DNA of 13,933 nt, taken from positions 1 to 13,933 of the forward strand of contig CAZOBB010000078.1 in assembly GCA_964577975.1 (NCBI GenBank), in the 5' to 3' direction. This document shows, piece by piece, positions 13,391 to 13,933 of this stretch. Source of the DNA: JAOZMY01 sp964577975 (GTDB lineage Bacteria; Desulfobacterota; S145-22). The translations under genes and the position numbers were made by a program. Position 1 is the first letter of the stretch; each line of letters begins with the position of its first letter. The notes under the pieces are model-generated. The model saw only the letters and a list, made by a program, of their open reading frames with translations, did not search any database and had not been told where the DNA came from.

Positions 13391-13933
13391 TTATATATAC
13401 AAACCACCACTAACATTCAATACATGCCCCGTAATGTAAGAAGCCGCGTCAGACACGAGGAACAACACGGCATTCGCCACATCCTCCACGCTTCCCAGAC
13501 GTCCCTGGGGGATCAAGGATAAGATCCCTTCCCTCGCCCTCTCTTCCATCTTCTCCGTCATGTCCGTCTGGATATACCCCGGGGCAATAGCATTCACCGT
13601 AATCTGCTTGCGCGCCAGCTCCCTCGCCACGGCCTTGGTAAAGCCGATCATCCCGGCTTTGGAGGCCGCGTAATTGGCCTGGCCGGGATTTCCCATCAGG
13701 GCGATCACCGACGAAATGTTCACGATCCTCCCGTATTTCTTCTTCAACATATACCGGGCCACGGCCTTTGTACAGTTGAAAACGCCTTTAAGGTTCGTTT
13801 CGAGAACTCGATCCCACTGCTCTTCCTTCATTCGAAGCAGAAGCTGATCGTCCGTGATCCCCGCGTTGTTGACGAGGATGTCAATCCTGCCCAGATCTCC
13901 ATAGAGTCCCTTGGCGAACGCCTCCACCTCCTC
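13391..13933 (-). CDS. fabG: 3-Oxoacyl-ACP reductase, C-terminal part (cut by window edge)
   Basis: FabG reduces 3-oxoacyl-ACP to 3-hydroxyacyl-ACP with NADPH. The frame is open to the right edge, so the N-terminal part with the nucleotide-binding TGxxxGIG motif lies outside; 180 residues are visible. They contain NNAG (22-25), the catalytic triad of short-chain dehydrogenases as Ser75, Tyr88 and Lys92 in the S-x12-Y-x3-K pattern (NISSV to YAASK), NAIAPGYIQTDM (near 150-161), and the C-terminal ITGHVLNVSGG that closes the fold. The position before acpP and fabF supports FabG over other short-chain dehydrogenases. The true start cannot be given. Confidence 0.95.
   Translation of the reverse strand, partial: EEVEAFAKGLYGDLGRIDILVNNAGITDDQLLLRMKEEQWDRVLETNLKGVFNCTKAVARYMLKKKYGRIVNISSVIALMGNPGQANYAASKAGMIGFTKAVARELARKQITVNAIAPGYIQTDMTEKMEERAREGILSLIPQGRLGSVEDVANAVLFLVSDAASYITGHVLNVSGGLYI

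Overview
The window is one long block of genes on the minus strand. It has thirteen protein genes, no RNA genes, no CRISPR array and no complete mobile element. Read in the direction of transcription (right to left), it starts inside a type II fatty-acid synthesis cluster: the C-terminal part of fabG (cut by the right edge), acpP and fabF. It passes directly into a fatty-acid degradation cluster: an SCP2-type thiolase, a zinc-ribbon/OB-fold (DUF35) partner, fadD, fadN, fadA and fadE. After these come an outer-membrane beta-barrel protein, tyrosyl-tRNA synthetase (tyrS), a small DUF59/MIP18-type protein overlapping tyrS, and a glycine-zipper lipoprotein with its own promoter. The last 209 bases hold no convincing gene.

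The organism is a Gram-negative-type bacterium, since there is a signal-peptide beta-barrel protein ending in Phe and a glycine-zipper lipoprotein. The combination of fabG-acpP-fabF, a Bacillus-like fadN-fadA-fadE order and a thiolase/DUF35 pair suggests a fatty-acid-oxidising member of Desulfobacterota (former Deltaproteobacteria). That placement is inference from gene content, not a measured phylogeny.

Together the catabolic genes encode an almost complete beta-oxidation spiral. FadD activates a fatty acid to acyl-CoA. FadE makes the trans-2-enoyl-CoA. FadN hydrates it and oxidises the 3-hydroxy product, and FadA cleaves the 3-ketoacyl-CoA. The electron-transfer flavoprotein that FadE needs is not in the window. 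The SCP2-type thiolase and DUF35 protein probably form a separate acyl-transfer or cleavage complex of unknown substrate. The gaps from the thiolase to fadE are 1 to 45 bases, so one transcript is likely. The 76-base gap after fabF contains an imperfect inverted repeat that takes in the fabF stop codon, the only obvious candidate for a control point between synthesis and degradation.

Several starts are set at strong Shine-Dalgarno sites downstream of the longest possible reading frame: fadE, fadN, fadD, the SCP2-type thiolase and the lipoprotein. FabF appears to start at TTG. I found no clearly new system. The points most worth following are the joined fab/fad block, the thiolase/DUF35 pair, and a PagL-like barrel protein that keeps the His-x-Ser pair but lacks an acidic residue after it.
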